In this document: in pieces, positions 52,716-60,958 of the stretch
How the letters are laid out: every line of letters begins with the position of its first letter
Numbering within the stretch: position 1 is the first letter of the stretch
Translations under genes and position numbers: made by a program
The notes under the pieces: generated by a model
The model's input: the letters and a program-made list of their open reading frames with translations, nothing else
Told to the model about the DNA's origin: nothing
The model's database searches: none
Source: Rubrobacter xylanophilus
GTDB taxonomy: Bacteria; Actinomycetota; Rubrobacteria; Rubrobacterales; Rubrobacteraceae
NCBI RefSeq assembly: GCF_007164525.1
Contig: NZ_AP019791.1
Span: 62,001 to 126,000 of the forward strand
Length of the DNA stretch: 64,000 nucleotides
Reading direction: 5' to 3'

Positions 52716-54295
52716 GGGTCCTCGTAACCGAGAGGCTCGCCGAGAGCGGCATCGAGCTCCTCAGGAGGGAGTTCGAGGTGGACGTTCTCCTCGGGCTCTC
52801 GCCCGGAGAGCTGGTGGAGAAGATCGGGGAGTACGACGGCCTGATCGTCCGCAGCGCCACGAAGGTGACGGCGGAGGTCATAGAGGCCGCCGGGAGGCTC
52901 AAAGCCATCGGGCGCGCCGGGATCGGGGTGGACAACATAGACATCGAGGCGGCGACCAAGCGGGGCATCCTGGTCGCCAATGCCCCGGAGAGCAACACGG
53001 TGGCCGCCGCCGAGCACACCCTGGGGCTGATGCTCGCCGTCGCCCGCCGCATCCCGGCCGCCGACGCCTCGCTGCGCCGCGGAGAGTGGAACCGCAGCGC
53101 CTTCAAGGGCGTGGAGGTCGCGGAGAAGACGCTCGGTCTGGTGGGGCTGGGACACGTGGGCTCCATCGTGGCCCGGGGCGCCCTGGGGATGGGGATGCGG
53201 GTGCTCGCCTACGACCCCTACGTCTCCGAGGAGAGGATGCGCTCGATGAACGTCGAGCGCGCGGCCTCCCTGGAGGAGGTCCTCGAAGAGGCCGACTTCG
53301 TCTCGCTGCACGTGCCCCGGACGCCGCAGACCACGGGCATGGTGGACGAGGAGGCCCTGGCCCGGATGAAGCCCACCGCCTACCTGATAAACGTGGCCCG
53401 GGGCGGGATCGTGGACGAGACGGCCCTCTACAACGCTCTCAAGCAGGGCGAGATAGCGGGGGCCGCGCTCGACGTCTTCGCCGAGGAGCCGACGACCGAG
53501 TCGCCCCTCTTCACCCTCCCGAACGTGGTCGTCACCCCGCACCTGGGGGCCAGCACCGCCGAGGCTCAGGACCGGGCGGGCGTCACGGCGGCCGAGCAGG
53601 TGGCGGCGGCCCTCCGGGGCGAGGTGCCGGTCCACGCCATAAACGCGCCGGTGCCGGCTGGTGAGGGGGCGGAGTTCGTCTCCCAGTTCGCCGGGCTCTG
53701 CGAGACGCTGGGGAGGCTGCTCTACCAGCTCACGGACCGGCCCGGCAGCCACCTCAGGATAGAGTACCGGGGCGAGATCGGGGCCTACGACACCCGGCTG
53801 CTGGACGTCTCTGTGCAGAAGGGGCTGCTGACCCGGATGGTGCACGAGCCGCTGAACTACGTTAACACGCCCATCCTGGCGAAGGAGCGGGGCCTGAAGG
53901 TGGAGACCTCCAAGACCTCAGAGAGCTCGGACTACACCAACCTGGTGGTGGCCAGGATCGAGAGCAACGGCGGCGAGAGCGTGGTGAGCGGTACTCTCAC
54001 CGGCCCCCGGATGCAGCCCCGGCTGGTGGAGGCCCTCGGCCACACGCTGGACATCGTCCCGGAGCGGCACATGCTCTTCATCCGCAACAGGGACGTGCCG
54101 GGCATGATCGGGAAGGTCGGCACGATCCTGGGCGAGCACGGGATCAACATCGGCAACATGGCCGTGGGCCGCGGCGAACCGGGCAGCCGGGCGGCGATGG
54201 CGGTGACCGTGGACGAACCGGTGCCCCAGGAGGTCATAGAGAACCTCCTGAAGATCCCGGGTTTCGAAGACGCCCGGGCGGTCACCCTCTACTAG
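52712..54295 (+). CDS. serA: D-3-phosphoglycerate dehydrogenase
   Basis: SerA starts serine synthesis from 3-phosphoglycerate. The 527-residue protein has the substrate/NAD domains (VRSATKVTAEVIEAA, AGIGVDNIDI, the NAD motif LVGLGHVGSIVA, RGGIVDETALYNAL, PHLGAST), an intervening ASB domain, and a C-terminal ACT domain (about 455-527: MLFIRNRDVPGMIGKVGTIL) for serine feedback. TTG 52712 overlaps the aminotransferase stop. Confidence 0.97.
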   Translation: MRVLVTERLAESGIELLRREFEVDVLLGLSPGELVEKIGEYDGLIVRSATKVTAEVIEAAGRLKAIGRAGIGVDNIDIEAATKRGILVANAPESNTVAAAEHTLGLMLAVARRIPAADASLRRGEWNRSAFKGVEVAEKTLGLVGLGHVGSIVARGALGMGMRVLAYDPYVSEERMRSMNVERAASLEEVLEEADFVSLHVPRTPQTTGMVDEEALARMKPTAYLINVARGGIVDETALYNALKQGEIAGAALDVFAEEPTTESPLFTLPNVVVTPHLGASTAEAQDRAGVTAAEQVAAALRGEVPVHAINAPVPAGEGAEFVSQFAGLCETLGRLLYQLTDRPGSHLRIEYRGEIGAYDTRLLDVSVQKGLLTRMVHEPLNYVNTPILAKERGLKVETSKTSESSDYTNLVVARIESNGGESVVSGTLTGPRMQPRLVEALGHTLDIVPERHMLFIRNRDVPGMIGKVGTILGEHGINIGNMAVGRGEPGSRAAMAVTVDEPVPQEVIENLLKIPGFEDARAVTLY

Positions 54296-54303
54296 ACCCA
54301 AAG

Positions 54304-54333
54304 AAAGGGGCTCCGGATGCCCGGAGCCCCTTT
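54304..54333 (+). terminator. Bidirectional terminator between serA and the DUF4383 gene
   Basis: A perfect 13-bp stem pairs AAAGGGGCTCCGG (54304-54316) with CCGGAGCCCCTTT (54321-54333) over a 4-nt loop. A-run on the left and T-run on the right let it work for both convergent genes. Confidence 0.88.
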
Positions 54334-54346
54334 ACTCATCCTTCGT

Positions 54347-54745
54347 TCAGGTCGTGGGGGAGACCCGACCGCTGTACTGCGGGGCGAACCCGAAGTAGGC
54401 GGCGACGGCGCCCACCACCAGGTGCAGCAGGTTGTCCGCCAGGTTCACGTGGATGATGCCGAGCAGCATGTCGCCGCCGACCGTGATCCCAGGTATGAAC
54501 CCCAGCACCCCGATGACCAGGTACACCACCCCGAGCACCTGACAGTAGAGCCGCGCGTACCGCTCCCAGTAGTAGGCCGCGATGCCCAGCACGCCTACCA
54601 CCAGATGCACCACGTTGTGTAGCGCGTTTACCGCGAAGATGCCCAGCAGATAGCCCTCGCCCGTGGTCACCCCCGGTACGAACCCGAGGATCCCGATCAG
54701 CAGGAACACCACCCCTAGTACCAGCGCTACCGTCCTGACCACCAT
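54347..54745 (-). CDS. DUF4383-type four-helix membrane protein
   Basis: The 132-residue protein has four transmembrane segments made of two similar halves. The first half reads VLGVVFLLIGILGFVPG with LHNVVHLVVG; the second VLGVVYLVIGVLGFIPG with LADNLLHLVVG. It fits the DUF4383 family of actinobacteria and cyanobacteria. An ATG at 54745 follows GAGGAGG. Function unknown. Confidence 0.88.
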   Translation of the reverse strand: MVVRTVALVLGVVFLLIGILGFVPGVTTGEGYLLGIFAVNALHNVVHLVVGVLGIAAYYWERYARLYCQVLGVVYLVIGVLGFIPGITVGGDMLLGIIHVNLADNLLHLVVGAVAAYFGFAPQYSGRVSPTT

Positions 54746-54773
54746 GTCGCCTCCTCTCTCTGCTTACCCACAT

Positions 54774-54802
54774 TTGTTACCTGTCTTGCTAGATAATTAT
54801 AC
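54774..54802 (+). promoter_or_regulatory. Divergent promoter region (plus-strand boxes)
   Basis: TTGTTA (54774-54779) and TTATAC (54797-54802) are 17 bp apart on the plus strand. On the minus strand the same bases contain TATAAT (54801-54796), a likely -10 for the DUF4383 gene. The two overlapping -10 boxes mean that polymerases would compete. Confidence 0.5.
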
Positions 54803-54907
54803 GATGTGGGATGGCACCTGGATCATTAATTTCTTGCGAAATGTGTGCTAAGGGAGGTTAAACTGGTATCCGAGTGCAGGCCGGAGAGCGGGAGGTGTTT
54901 TTCAGGC

Positions 54908-55123
54908 ATGGCTGCATCGGTAGAGGAGGTGCTCGCGCGCTACAGGCCCGAGGGGGAGGTCTACCGGCCGGGTCAGCGGGCGCCTTTTTCGGGGACGTAC
55001 GTGTGTGACCGGGGGACGATGCTGGCGCCGGTGAGGGTGCAGCTCTCCCGGGGGGAGGAGTTCCCGCAGGTCGCGGGGCTCGGGGAGCACACCCGCTGGA
55101 GGGCCACGAACATCCAGGCTTAG
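54908..55123 (+). CDS. YjzC-like small protein
   Basis: The 71-residue protein contains YRPGQRAPFSGTYVC and RGEEFPQVAGLGEHTRW, a pattern recalling the Bacillus YjzC family (RPGxxAPxxGxY). ATG 54908 follows GGGAGGTG; an in-frame upstream start at 54845 is possible but poorly supported. Function unknown. Confidence 0.65.
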   Translation: MAASVEEVLARYRPEGEVYRPGQRAPFSGTYVCDRGTMLAPVRVQLSRGEEFPQVAGLGEHTRWRATNIQA

Positions 55124-55177
55124 TACCGCTCGTGATGTAGAATCCGGTAGGCTGGTTCTCTCACCGGAGGATATCTC

Positions 55178-55816
55178 GTGGGCAGGAAGAGCGGTGGGTT
55201 CGGGACGACGCTGGCGTTGGCGTTCGCCCTCGTGCTGGTGAGCGTGGCGCTCGGCGTCGGGATAAGCCGCTTCGGGTTCGTGGAGCGTCTTCCCGTCGTC
55301 GGGCCGCTGCTCTTCGAGGAGCGCCCGGCCCGGACCACGACCGGGCCGGTGGTCGTCGAGGGGATACGGGAGCTCGACCAGCTCGCCACCGTGCGCTGGA
55401 CCGAGTCCGTCCCCGTCACCCGGGAGAGCGGCGGCACGGCCATCGAGCGGATCTTTACCGGCGAGAGGGTCCTCCTCATAGCCACCGGCGAGGTCGAGGC
55501 GGGGGTGGACCTCTCCGAGATAGGCTCAGACGACGTCCGCGTGAGCGGCGAGAGCGTCACCATCCGGCTGCCGGAGCCGCAGATCCTCTCCGTCAGCCTG
55601 AACGAGCGGGAGACCCGCGTCTACGACCGCGATTTCTCCCCCCTGAACCTGCGTCCGGACGATGAGCTCGTCGAGGAGGCGCGGGTGGCGGCACTGGAGG
55701 AGATAGAGGATGCCGCCCGGGAGAACGGCATCCTCGACGCTGCCGGACGCAACGCCGAGGACTCCATCCGCGCCTTCGTCACCACCCTGGGCTTCGAGGA
55801 GGTCAGGTTCGAGTAG
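55178..55816 (+). CDS. DUF4230-type membrane-anchored protein
   Basis: The 212-residue protein has an N-terminal signal anchor (about 9-30) and an extracytoplasmic domain typical of DUF4230: ELDQLATVRWTESVPV, LLIATGEVEAGVDLSEI and VTIRLPEPQILSVSLNE. The C-terminal helices (ARVAALEEIEDAARENGI) follow. GTG start after CCGGAGG; -10 TAGAAT near 55137. Function unknown. Confidence 0.82.
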   Translation: MGRKSGGFGTTLALAFALVLVSVALGVGISRFGFVERLPVVGPLLFEERPARTTTGPVVVEGIRELDQLATVRWTESVPVTRESGGTAIERIFTGERVLLIATGEVEAGVDLSEIGSDDVRVSGESVTIRLPEPQILSVSLNERETRVYDRDFSPLNLRPDDELVEEARVAALEEIEDAARENGILDAAGRNAEDSIRAFVTTLGFEEVRFE

Positions 55817-55873
55817 GGCGGGGCGACGCCGCGCCGGGCGGCTGCGTCCGGGCCTGGCGGGAGGGATTCGACG

Positions 55874-56512
55874 GTGAAGTCCGCGCCTCCATCGAGTACA
55901 ACCGCGGCATCGTGTTGTGGGGCTGCTCGGATAGGGGTCTCGCGGTGGACCAAGCTGATCTACGCTTCGATCGCGTCGCTCGACGGATACGTGGCGGACG
56001 AGGACGACAACTTCGGCTGGGCCGTCCCGGACGAGGAGGTGCACGCCTTCATCAACGACCTCCAGCGCACGGTCGGCACCTACCTGTACGGGCGCCGGAT
56101 GTACGAGACGATGCTCGGCTGGGAGACCGACCCCACGCTCGCCGACGGCTCACCCGTCACGCGCGGCTTCGCGGAGATCTGGCGGTCCGCCGAGAAGGTC
56201 GTGTACTCCGGGACGCTGGAGACGGCGCTCACCGCCAGGACGCGGATCGAGCGCGGCTTCGATCCCGAGGCGGTCCGGCGGATGAAGGCCCTGGCGGCGT
56301 GCGACCTCGGGGTGGGCGGTCCCGAGCTCGCCGCTCAGGCGTTCGGGGCCGGGTTGGTAGACGAATGCCACCTCTTCGTCGCCCCGGTGGTGGTCGGTGG
56401 CGGCAAGCGGTCCCTGCCGTCCGGCCTGAGGCTGGATCTCGAATTGCTGGACGAGCGCCGTTTCGGCGGAGGTATGGTCTACCTCCGCTACCGAGTCGCG
56501 GCGACGGGGTGA
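55874..56512 (+). CDS. Dihydrofolate reductase/RibD C-terminal-family protein
   Basis: The protein has the RibD-C/DHFR-like fold of the YyaP/YwjB type: KLIYASIASLDGYVADEDDNF, YLYGRRMYETMLGWE, ACDLGVGGPELAAQAFGAGL and CHLFVAPVVVGGGKR. The family core normally begins M-T-K-L, but here the expected Met is Trp. The only upstream in-frame start is GTG 55874, adding about 25 residues of unlike composition. The start is uncertain or the original start codon was lost. Substrate unknown. Confidence 0.78.
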   Translation: MKSAPPSSTTAASCCGAARIGVSRWTKLIYASIASLDGYVADEDDNFGWAVPDEEVHAFINDLQRTVGTYLYGRRMYETMLGWETDPTLADGSPVTRGFAEIWRSAEKVVYSGTLETALTARTRIERGFDPEAVRRMKALAACDLGVGGPELAAQAFGAGLVDECHLFVAPVVVGGGKRSLPSGLRLDLELLDERRFGGGMVYLRYRVAATG

Positions 56513-56561
56513 TCCGCCCGCGCAGTCCGGGGCGGTCGGTGCCCGAGGAGCGCCCGACCGC

Positions 56562-56756
56562 CTACCGTTCGGGGTCGTAGGCGAGGATGGGGGCGAGCCA
56601 CCTCTCGGCCTCCTCGAGGGTCCAGCCCTTGCGCGCGGCGTAGTCGGCGGCCTGGTCGCGGCCTATCTCAGAGACGCCGAAGTAGCGGGACTCGGGGTGC
56701 GAGAAGTAGGAGCCGCGGCGGGCGGTCGTTGCCGGGAGGTGCGTCTCAGGCGCCGT
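56562..56756 (-). pseudogene. Remnant of the MetH (B12-dependent methionine synthase) C-terminus
   Basis: Downstream of the core MetE gene, in its +1 frame, lies an open stretch of 64 codons with no start codon. It reads [20 protein letters not shown], then [20 protein letters not shown] and [10 protein letters not shown] before TAG. This is the last part of the MetH activation domain, as recalled from the family (HPESxYFxVG-IGxDQVxDYAxRKG). Nothing of the other MetH domains remains. It suggests that a former metH was replaced by the MetE-type genes. Confidence 0.75.
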
Positions 56757-57903
56757 TCAGCGCCGCCTCGGCCAGCCGGGTGCCCTCGACCATGTTCCTG
56801 AGCTTCTCGAAGGCCACCTCCCAGGTGCGGGTCCGCAGGCCGCAGTCGGTGTTCACCTCTATGCGCTCCGGTCCGAGCACCGAGGAGGCGTGGAGGATCC
56901 TGTCGCGCACCAGTTCCGGCGGCTCTATGAAGTCCGTGTGGATGTCTATGACGCCGAGCCCGATCTTCCCGTCCCACTCGCTCTCGGCGAACCGCTTCAG
57001 CACCGCGTAGCCGGGACGGTCGCCGTCCTTCGTTCCGGTCTCCCTGGAGTCCCGGTTGGCGAACTCCAGCTGCAGCTCGTAGCAGTCCTGCAGGCGCTCG
57101 ATGTGGGGGAACAGGCAATCGTAGTCCGAGAAGCAGATGTGCATGCTCGCCCGGGCCTCGATCCCCTCGCGGGTGGCGTTGAAGGCCTCCACCACCAGCG
57201 GGACCTCCTCCGGGCGGGTGGTGGCCGCGGGCTCGTCTATCTGGATCCAGTCGGCCCCCGCCCGGACGATGCCCGCCACGTTCGGCCGCACCACGTCGCG
57301 GGCGACGTCTATGCCGAAGCGCCGCCGGGCCTCCGTCCGGCGTTCGGCCGGGGCGCCGAGCAGCCCGCTCCCCGCTGCGTAGTGCTCGTCGTAGGACCAG
57401 TCCATGATCGTGTAGGCGCCGGTGAACGGCACCTTCACCCGCCGGTCGGTGTGCTCCCGGACGAACCGGTACTCCTCCAGATCGTAGGCCTCCTCCACCT
57501 TGGGTCGCTCCACCACCGCGGCCTTCGTGTAGTACTTGTTGTCGAAGGAGCGCACCGTGCCCCGCGCCTCGAAGCCCCGGGCGTGCTTCACCGCGTGATC
57601 GTACATCTCGCTCCGGCGCTGCTCGCCGTCGTAGACCACATCCAGCCCGGCGCTCTCCAGCAGGCGGATGGCGTACAGGGCGGCGAAGTCCTGGATCCTG
57701 GCCTTCTCCTCCTCGGTGAAGCCGGAGCCCTTGCCGAGCAGCTCCACGAGCTCCTCGTGTCCCTCGACCCCGAGCCGCTCGCCCCACCGGCGGGCGTCCT
57801 CCACGTCGCCGTCATTCAATGGGCGCCCGACGACGGACTTCACCCGCCAGCCGGGCTTGGAGAGGCTGCCGATCTCGCGGGTCGTGAACCGGATCTCTGC
57901 CAT
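56746..57903 (-). CDS. Core MetE-type methionine synthase (catalytic domain only)
   Basis: The 385-residue protein matches the C-terminal catalytic half of cobalamin-independent methionine synthase. Zinc ligands are intact: HxC in [10 protein letters not shown], Glu in [11 protein letters not shown], and Cys in [29 protein letters not shown] and the N-terminal [11 protein letters not shown] fit the family. It lacks the N-terminal half of full MetE, which appears as the preceding separate gene. It starts 3 nt after that gene, in the SAM-riboswitch operon. The methyl donor (folate or corrinoid) is unresolved. Confidence 0.88.
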   Translation of the reverse strand: MAEIRFTTREIGSLSKPGWRVKSVVGRPLNDGDVEDARRWGERLGVEGHEELVELLGKGSGFTEEEKARIQDFAALYAIRLLESAGLDVVYDGEQRRSEMYDHAVKHARGFEARGTVRSFDNKYYTKAAVVERPKVEEAYDLEEYRFVREHTDRRVKVPFTGAYTIMDWSYDEHYAAGSGLLGAPAERRTEARRRFGIDVARDVVRPNVAGIVRAGADWIQIDEPAATTRPEEVPLVVEAFNATREGIEARASMHICFSDYDCLFPHIERLQDCYELQLEFANRDSRETGTKDGDRPGYAVLKRFAESEWDGKIGLGVIDIHTDFIEPPELVRDRILHASSVLGPERIEVNTDCGLRTRTWEVAFEKLRNMVEGTRLAEAALNGA

Positions 57904-57906
57904 CTT

Positions 57907-58836
57907 CTACCGCTCCTCCTTCAGGATCTTCGCCGCCTCGCCGAGTCGGGCGAGCTTCTGCCGGGCTATCCCCTCCGGGACGAACTGCAGGTCCCCGTTC
58001 GGGACCAGGTGCAGCTCGCCCTCCAGTTCCTCGAGCAGGGCCCGCCCGAACTTGGCCACCTCCCGCGGGTCCTCCAGCAGCGAGTTGCGGGCATCGATCA
58101 CCCCGGCCAGCAGGGTCTTCGGGAAGGGGCGCGGGAGCGCCTCCACGTCCGTGGAGTAGAAGTCGACCCCGACGGCCTCCACCTCCAGCTCCACCAGCTC
58201 TCCGAGCACCTCCCCCGCGTCCCCGAAGGGGAGCTGCAGGGCCAGCGGCAGCGGCCCCTTGAGCTCCTCGAGCGCCGCCGCCAGGGGCCGCAGGTCGACG
58301 TTCCCGCCGAAGAGCGCCGCCTCCTGCAGCACCACCAGGGCGCAGCCGTTCTCCGCCAGCCACTCTATCTGGGGCCGGAGCACCCGCCTGGCCAGCTCCC
58401 GGGCGTCCACCTTCCCGGAGGCGAAGGCCGCCATCGCGTGCGGCGAGGGGAGCGTCGCCACCCACCGCCCGCGGGGAAGCTCTTCCGCCTCGAAATACGG
58501 CGGTCCGAGCGGGCTCTCCAGGGCCGGCGGCTCCCCGGAGGGTGCCGGGGCCCGGTAGAACGTGTTCGTGTTCAGAAAACGGGTCAGCGGGCCCGGCTCG
58601 AGCCCCCGCGCGGCCTCGCAGAACGGGCGGAAGATGTCCTGCCACGCCAGCAGACCGTCGGAGAGGTAGTCCAGCCCCGCCTCTTCCTGGACCCGCAGCA
58701 AAGACGCGAGGTCTTTCTGGCGCTGCCGCTCCACCGCCTCCCGCGTGGTCCGGCCGCGGTCCAGATCCCGGGTGGCCTGCACCAGCTCCTCCGATCTGGG
58801 ATAGATCCCCGGCGCGTAAGCCTTTATCTCTGGCAC
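57907..58836 (-). CDS. MetE N-terminal-domain-like protein
   Basis: The 309-residue protein resembles the folate-binding N-terminal half of MetE: YPRSEELVQATRDLDRGRTT, TRFLNTNTFYRAP (compare WFDTNYHY), VGVDFYSTDVEALP and LLAGVIDARNSLLED. It lacks the HxC zinc motif, as expected for this half. GTG 58836 after GGAGG. It may assemble with the core MetE protein encoded next to it. Homology is judged by eye. Confidence 0.78.
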   Translation of the reverse strand: MPEIKAYAPGIYPRSEELVQATRDLDRGRTTREAVERQRQKDLASLLRVQEEAGLDYLSDGLLAWQDIFRPFCEAARGLEPGPLTRFLNTNTFYRAPAPSGEPPALESPLGPPYFEAEELPRGRWVATLPSPHAMAAFASGKVDARELARRVLRPQIEWLAENGCALVVLQEAALFGGNVDLRPLAAALEELKGPLPLALQLPFGDAGEVLGELVELEVEAVGVDFYSTDVEALPRPFPKTLLAGVIDARNSLLEDPREVAKFGRALLEELEGELHLVPNGDLQFVPEGIARQKLARLGEAAKILKEER

Positions 58837-58882
58837 CTCCGAAGCCTCCTCTCTTCTCTCTCCTGCGCGACCGGGGGCCGCC

Positions 58883-60715
58883 TCACCGGAGCGCCTCCAT
58901 CACCTCTGCGGCGAGCTCCGGAGCGCTCGCAGGGGGCATGATGTACGCCCCGCTGACCAGCGGCCGGGCCCGCGCCAGCAGGTTCCTGGCGACCTCCACC
59001 CCGTAGCGGGGCGCGTCCTGCGGCGGGAGCTCCGCCAGCTTCCCCCGGATCTCCTCCGGAATCTCCACCCCCGGCACCTCGTGGTGCAGAAACTCGGCCT
59101 GGCGGGCGCTCCGCAGCGGCATCAAGCCCAGCAGGATCCTTGCCGGCGTGTCCCCCAGCCGCTCCAGCGCCCGCTCCAGAGCGGACATCTCGAAGACCGG
59201 CTGGGTCCAGAACGCGTGCGCTCCGGCCTCCAGCTTCCGCCGCAGCCGCTCCACCTCCGCGTCCAGATCCTCGGCAGTGGGGTTGAAGGCCGCCCCGATC
59301 AGAAAACCCGGCGCATGGCCGATGGCGTTCCCCGCGAGATCCTCCCCCCGGTTCATCCTGGAGAGGATGTGCACCAGCCCCACCGCGTCGGTGTCGAAGA
59401 CGCCGGTGGCCTCCGGGTAGTCTCCGATCTGCGCCGGGTCCCCGGTGACCGCCAGGATGTTCCTGACCCCGAGCGCCGCGGCCGCCAGGAGATCTGCCTG
59501 CAGGCCCAGTATGTTCCGGTCGCGGCAGGACATGTGGGCGACCACCTCTATCCCGGCCCGCTCCTGCACGATCCGGGCCGCGGCGACCGGATGCATCCGG
59601 AGCCTGGCCCGGGCTCCGTCGGAGATGTCTATGGCATCCGCCCCCCGCTCCCGCAGACGCCGTGCCGCTTCGACCACCCCCGAGAGGTCGTTGCCCCGGG
59701 GGAGATCCACCTCCACAGCGACGGGGAACCCGCCGCCGAGCAGCTTTTTCGCGAGCTCCGAGCGCGGGCCGGCGGCGTCCCTCCGATCGTCTTCCCGGAG
59801 GTCTCCGGGAGCGCGGCGGAGCGCGACGGAGGTCTTCCGCGGCCGGAAGTCCCGCAGGGCTTCCGAGAGGGCCCGGATGTGCTCCGGGGTGGTGCCGCAG
59901 CACCCCCCGATGAACCGCGCTCCGGCCTCCGCGAGCCTGCGGCCGTAGCGGGCGAAGTGCTCCACGTCGCGGCTGTAGCGGACGGAGCCCTCCACGAGCT
60001 GCGGCAGTCCCGGGTTGGGGAAGGCGGCCACCGGGCCGACGGCGGACATCTGCTCCACGATGCCGAGCATCCGCTGCGGGCCGACGGTGCAGTTGGAGCC
60101 CACCAGCTCCACGCCCCAGCCGGAGATCTCCCGCGCCACCCGCTCCGGCAGCCCCTCGGCGAGCGTTTCGCCGTCCTCGACGAAGGTCTTGTAGGCGAGG
60201 ACAGGCGCTCCGAGATCGCGCACCGCCTCCCAGGCCAGGCGCAACTCCCCCAGGTCGGTGAAGGTCTCCAGGAGCAGCGCGTCCGCCCCGCCTCCCAGCA
60301 GCGCCTCCGCCTGCTCCCGGAAGAGGGCGCGGGCCTCCTCGCGCGGGATGTTGCCGACCGGCGCGAGCGGGCGGCCCAGCGGACCTATTGCTCCGAGCAC
60401 CAGCACCCGCTCTCCGGCCTCCTCCACGGCCCGGCGCGCCAGGCGCGCCCCCGACTCGTTGATCTCCCGCACCCGCTCCTCCAGCCGGTGCCCGGCGAGC
60501 TTCACCCGGTTGGCGGAGAAGGTGTTGGTCTCTATGGCTTGGGCTCCGGCCCGCACGTACTCGGCGTGCAGTTGCTCCACCAGCTCCGGATGCGTGAGGT
60601 TCGCCCGGGCGTAGGGATGACCGTAGCCGACCCCCCGGTCGGCCAGCAGCGTCCCCATGGCTCCGTCACCGACGAGTACCCGGCCCTCGAGAAGATCCCT
60701 GAAGCTCAACCCCAA
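58883..60715 (-). CDS. Bifunctional homocysteine S-methyltransferase / 5,10-methylene-THF reductase
   Basis: The roughly 610-residue protein resembles B. subtilis YitJ. Residues about 1-300 are a homocysteine methyltransferase (LVGDGAMGTLLADRG; zinc Cys in GSNCTVGP and IGGCCGTTPEH). Residues about 320-610 are MetF-type reductase (PVAVEVDLPRGNDLSGV, NILAVTGDPAQIGDYPEATG, FWTQPVFEMSALERAL). No cobalamin domain is attached. TTG 60715 (or 60709) follows GGAGAAAGG. The frame stays open upstream, but that part is the riboswitch. Confidence 0.9.
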   Translation of the reverse strand: MGLSFRDLLEGRVLVGDGAMGTLLADRGVGYGHPYARANLTHPELVEQLHAEYVRAGAQAIETNTFSANRVKLAGHRLEERVREINESGARLARRAVEEAGERVLVLGAIGPLGRPLAPVGNIPREEARALFREQAEALLGGGADALLLETFTDLGELRLAWEAVRDLGAPVLAYKTFVEDGETLAEGLPERVAREISGWGVELVGSNCTVGPQRMLGIVEQMSAVGPVAAFPNPGLPQLVEGSVRYSRDVEHFARYGRRLAEAGARFIGGCCGTTPEHIRALSEALRDFRPRKTSVALRRAPGDLREDDRRDAAGPRSELAKKLLGGGFPVAVEVDLPRGNDLSGVVEAARRLRERGADAIDISDGARARLRMHPVAAARIVQERAGIEVVAHMSCRDRNILGLQADLLAAAALGVRNILAVTGDPAQIGDYPEATGVFDTDAVGLVHILSRMNRGEDLAGNAIGHAPGFLIGAAFNPTAEDLDAEVERLRRKLEAGAHAFWTQPVFEMSALERALERLGDTPARILLGLMPLRSARQAEFLHHEVPGVEIPEEIRGKLAELPPQDAPRYGVEVARNLLARARPLVSGAYIMPPASAPELAAEVMEALR

Positions 60716-60722
60716 AGGTCTA

Positions 60723-60784
60723 CCAGCCTTTCTCCATCGTCCTACCGCGCGGGCGCGCCCGTCCGGAGGGAGGAGAGAGGCTGG
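60723..60784 (-). promoter_or_regulatory. Riboswitch expression platform with RBS-sequestering element
   Basis: In minus-strand RNA, CCAGCCTCTCTCC (60784-60772) can pair at 12 of 13 positions with GGAGAAAGGCTGG (60735-60723), which contains the Shine-Dalgarno of the methyltransferase gene. A GGCCG/CGGCC hairpin at about 60796-60782 competes with the first bases. No T-run terminator is present. This supports translational control by SAM. Confidence 0.65.
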
Positions 60785-60802
60785 CCGAAGACCGGCCGCC
60801 GG

Positions 60803-60908
60803 CTCATCTCTCGGAGTCTCCTCCGCGGGAATTGGCACCTGACGCGGATGGCGCGTCCGCCGGTTGCCGCGGCTTCGCAGGGCCCGTCCCTCCACCGCTC
60901 TCGATGAG
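60803..60908 (-). ncRNA. SAM-I riboswitch (S-box)
   Basis: The minus strand holds the S-box landmarks in order: P1 strand CTCATC, CGAGAGCGGTGGAGGGA, GGCCCTGCGAAGCC, CGGCAACC, a P3 stem GACGCG/CGCGTC, AGGTGCCAATTCC, a P4 hairpin CGGAG-GAGA-CTCCG, and GATGAG, which closes a 6-bp P1. SAM binding is expected to lower expression of the methionine operon. The match is to the consensus recalled from B. subtilis S-box leaders. Confidence 0.95.
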
Positions 60909-60929
60909 CGCCCGGAAACAGCCTGAGGA

Positions 60930-60958
60930 ATTACACCACGATCACGGTCCGGTTGCAA
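60930..60958 (-). promoter_or_regulatory. Promoter of the SAM riboswitch operon
   Basis: On the minus strand TTGCAA (60958-60953) and TGTAAT (60935-60930) are exactly 17 bp apart, with the start expected near 60923, 15 nt before the aptamer. It overlaps the end of crtB. Confidence 0.7.

Noticed and set aside
60716-60958. An 80-residue N-terminal extension of the homocysteine methyltransferase/MTHFR protein.
   Set aside because: The bases are the SAM-I riboswitch and its expression platform; the open frame is accidental.
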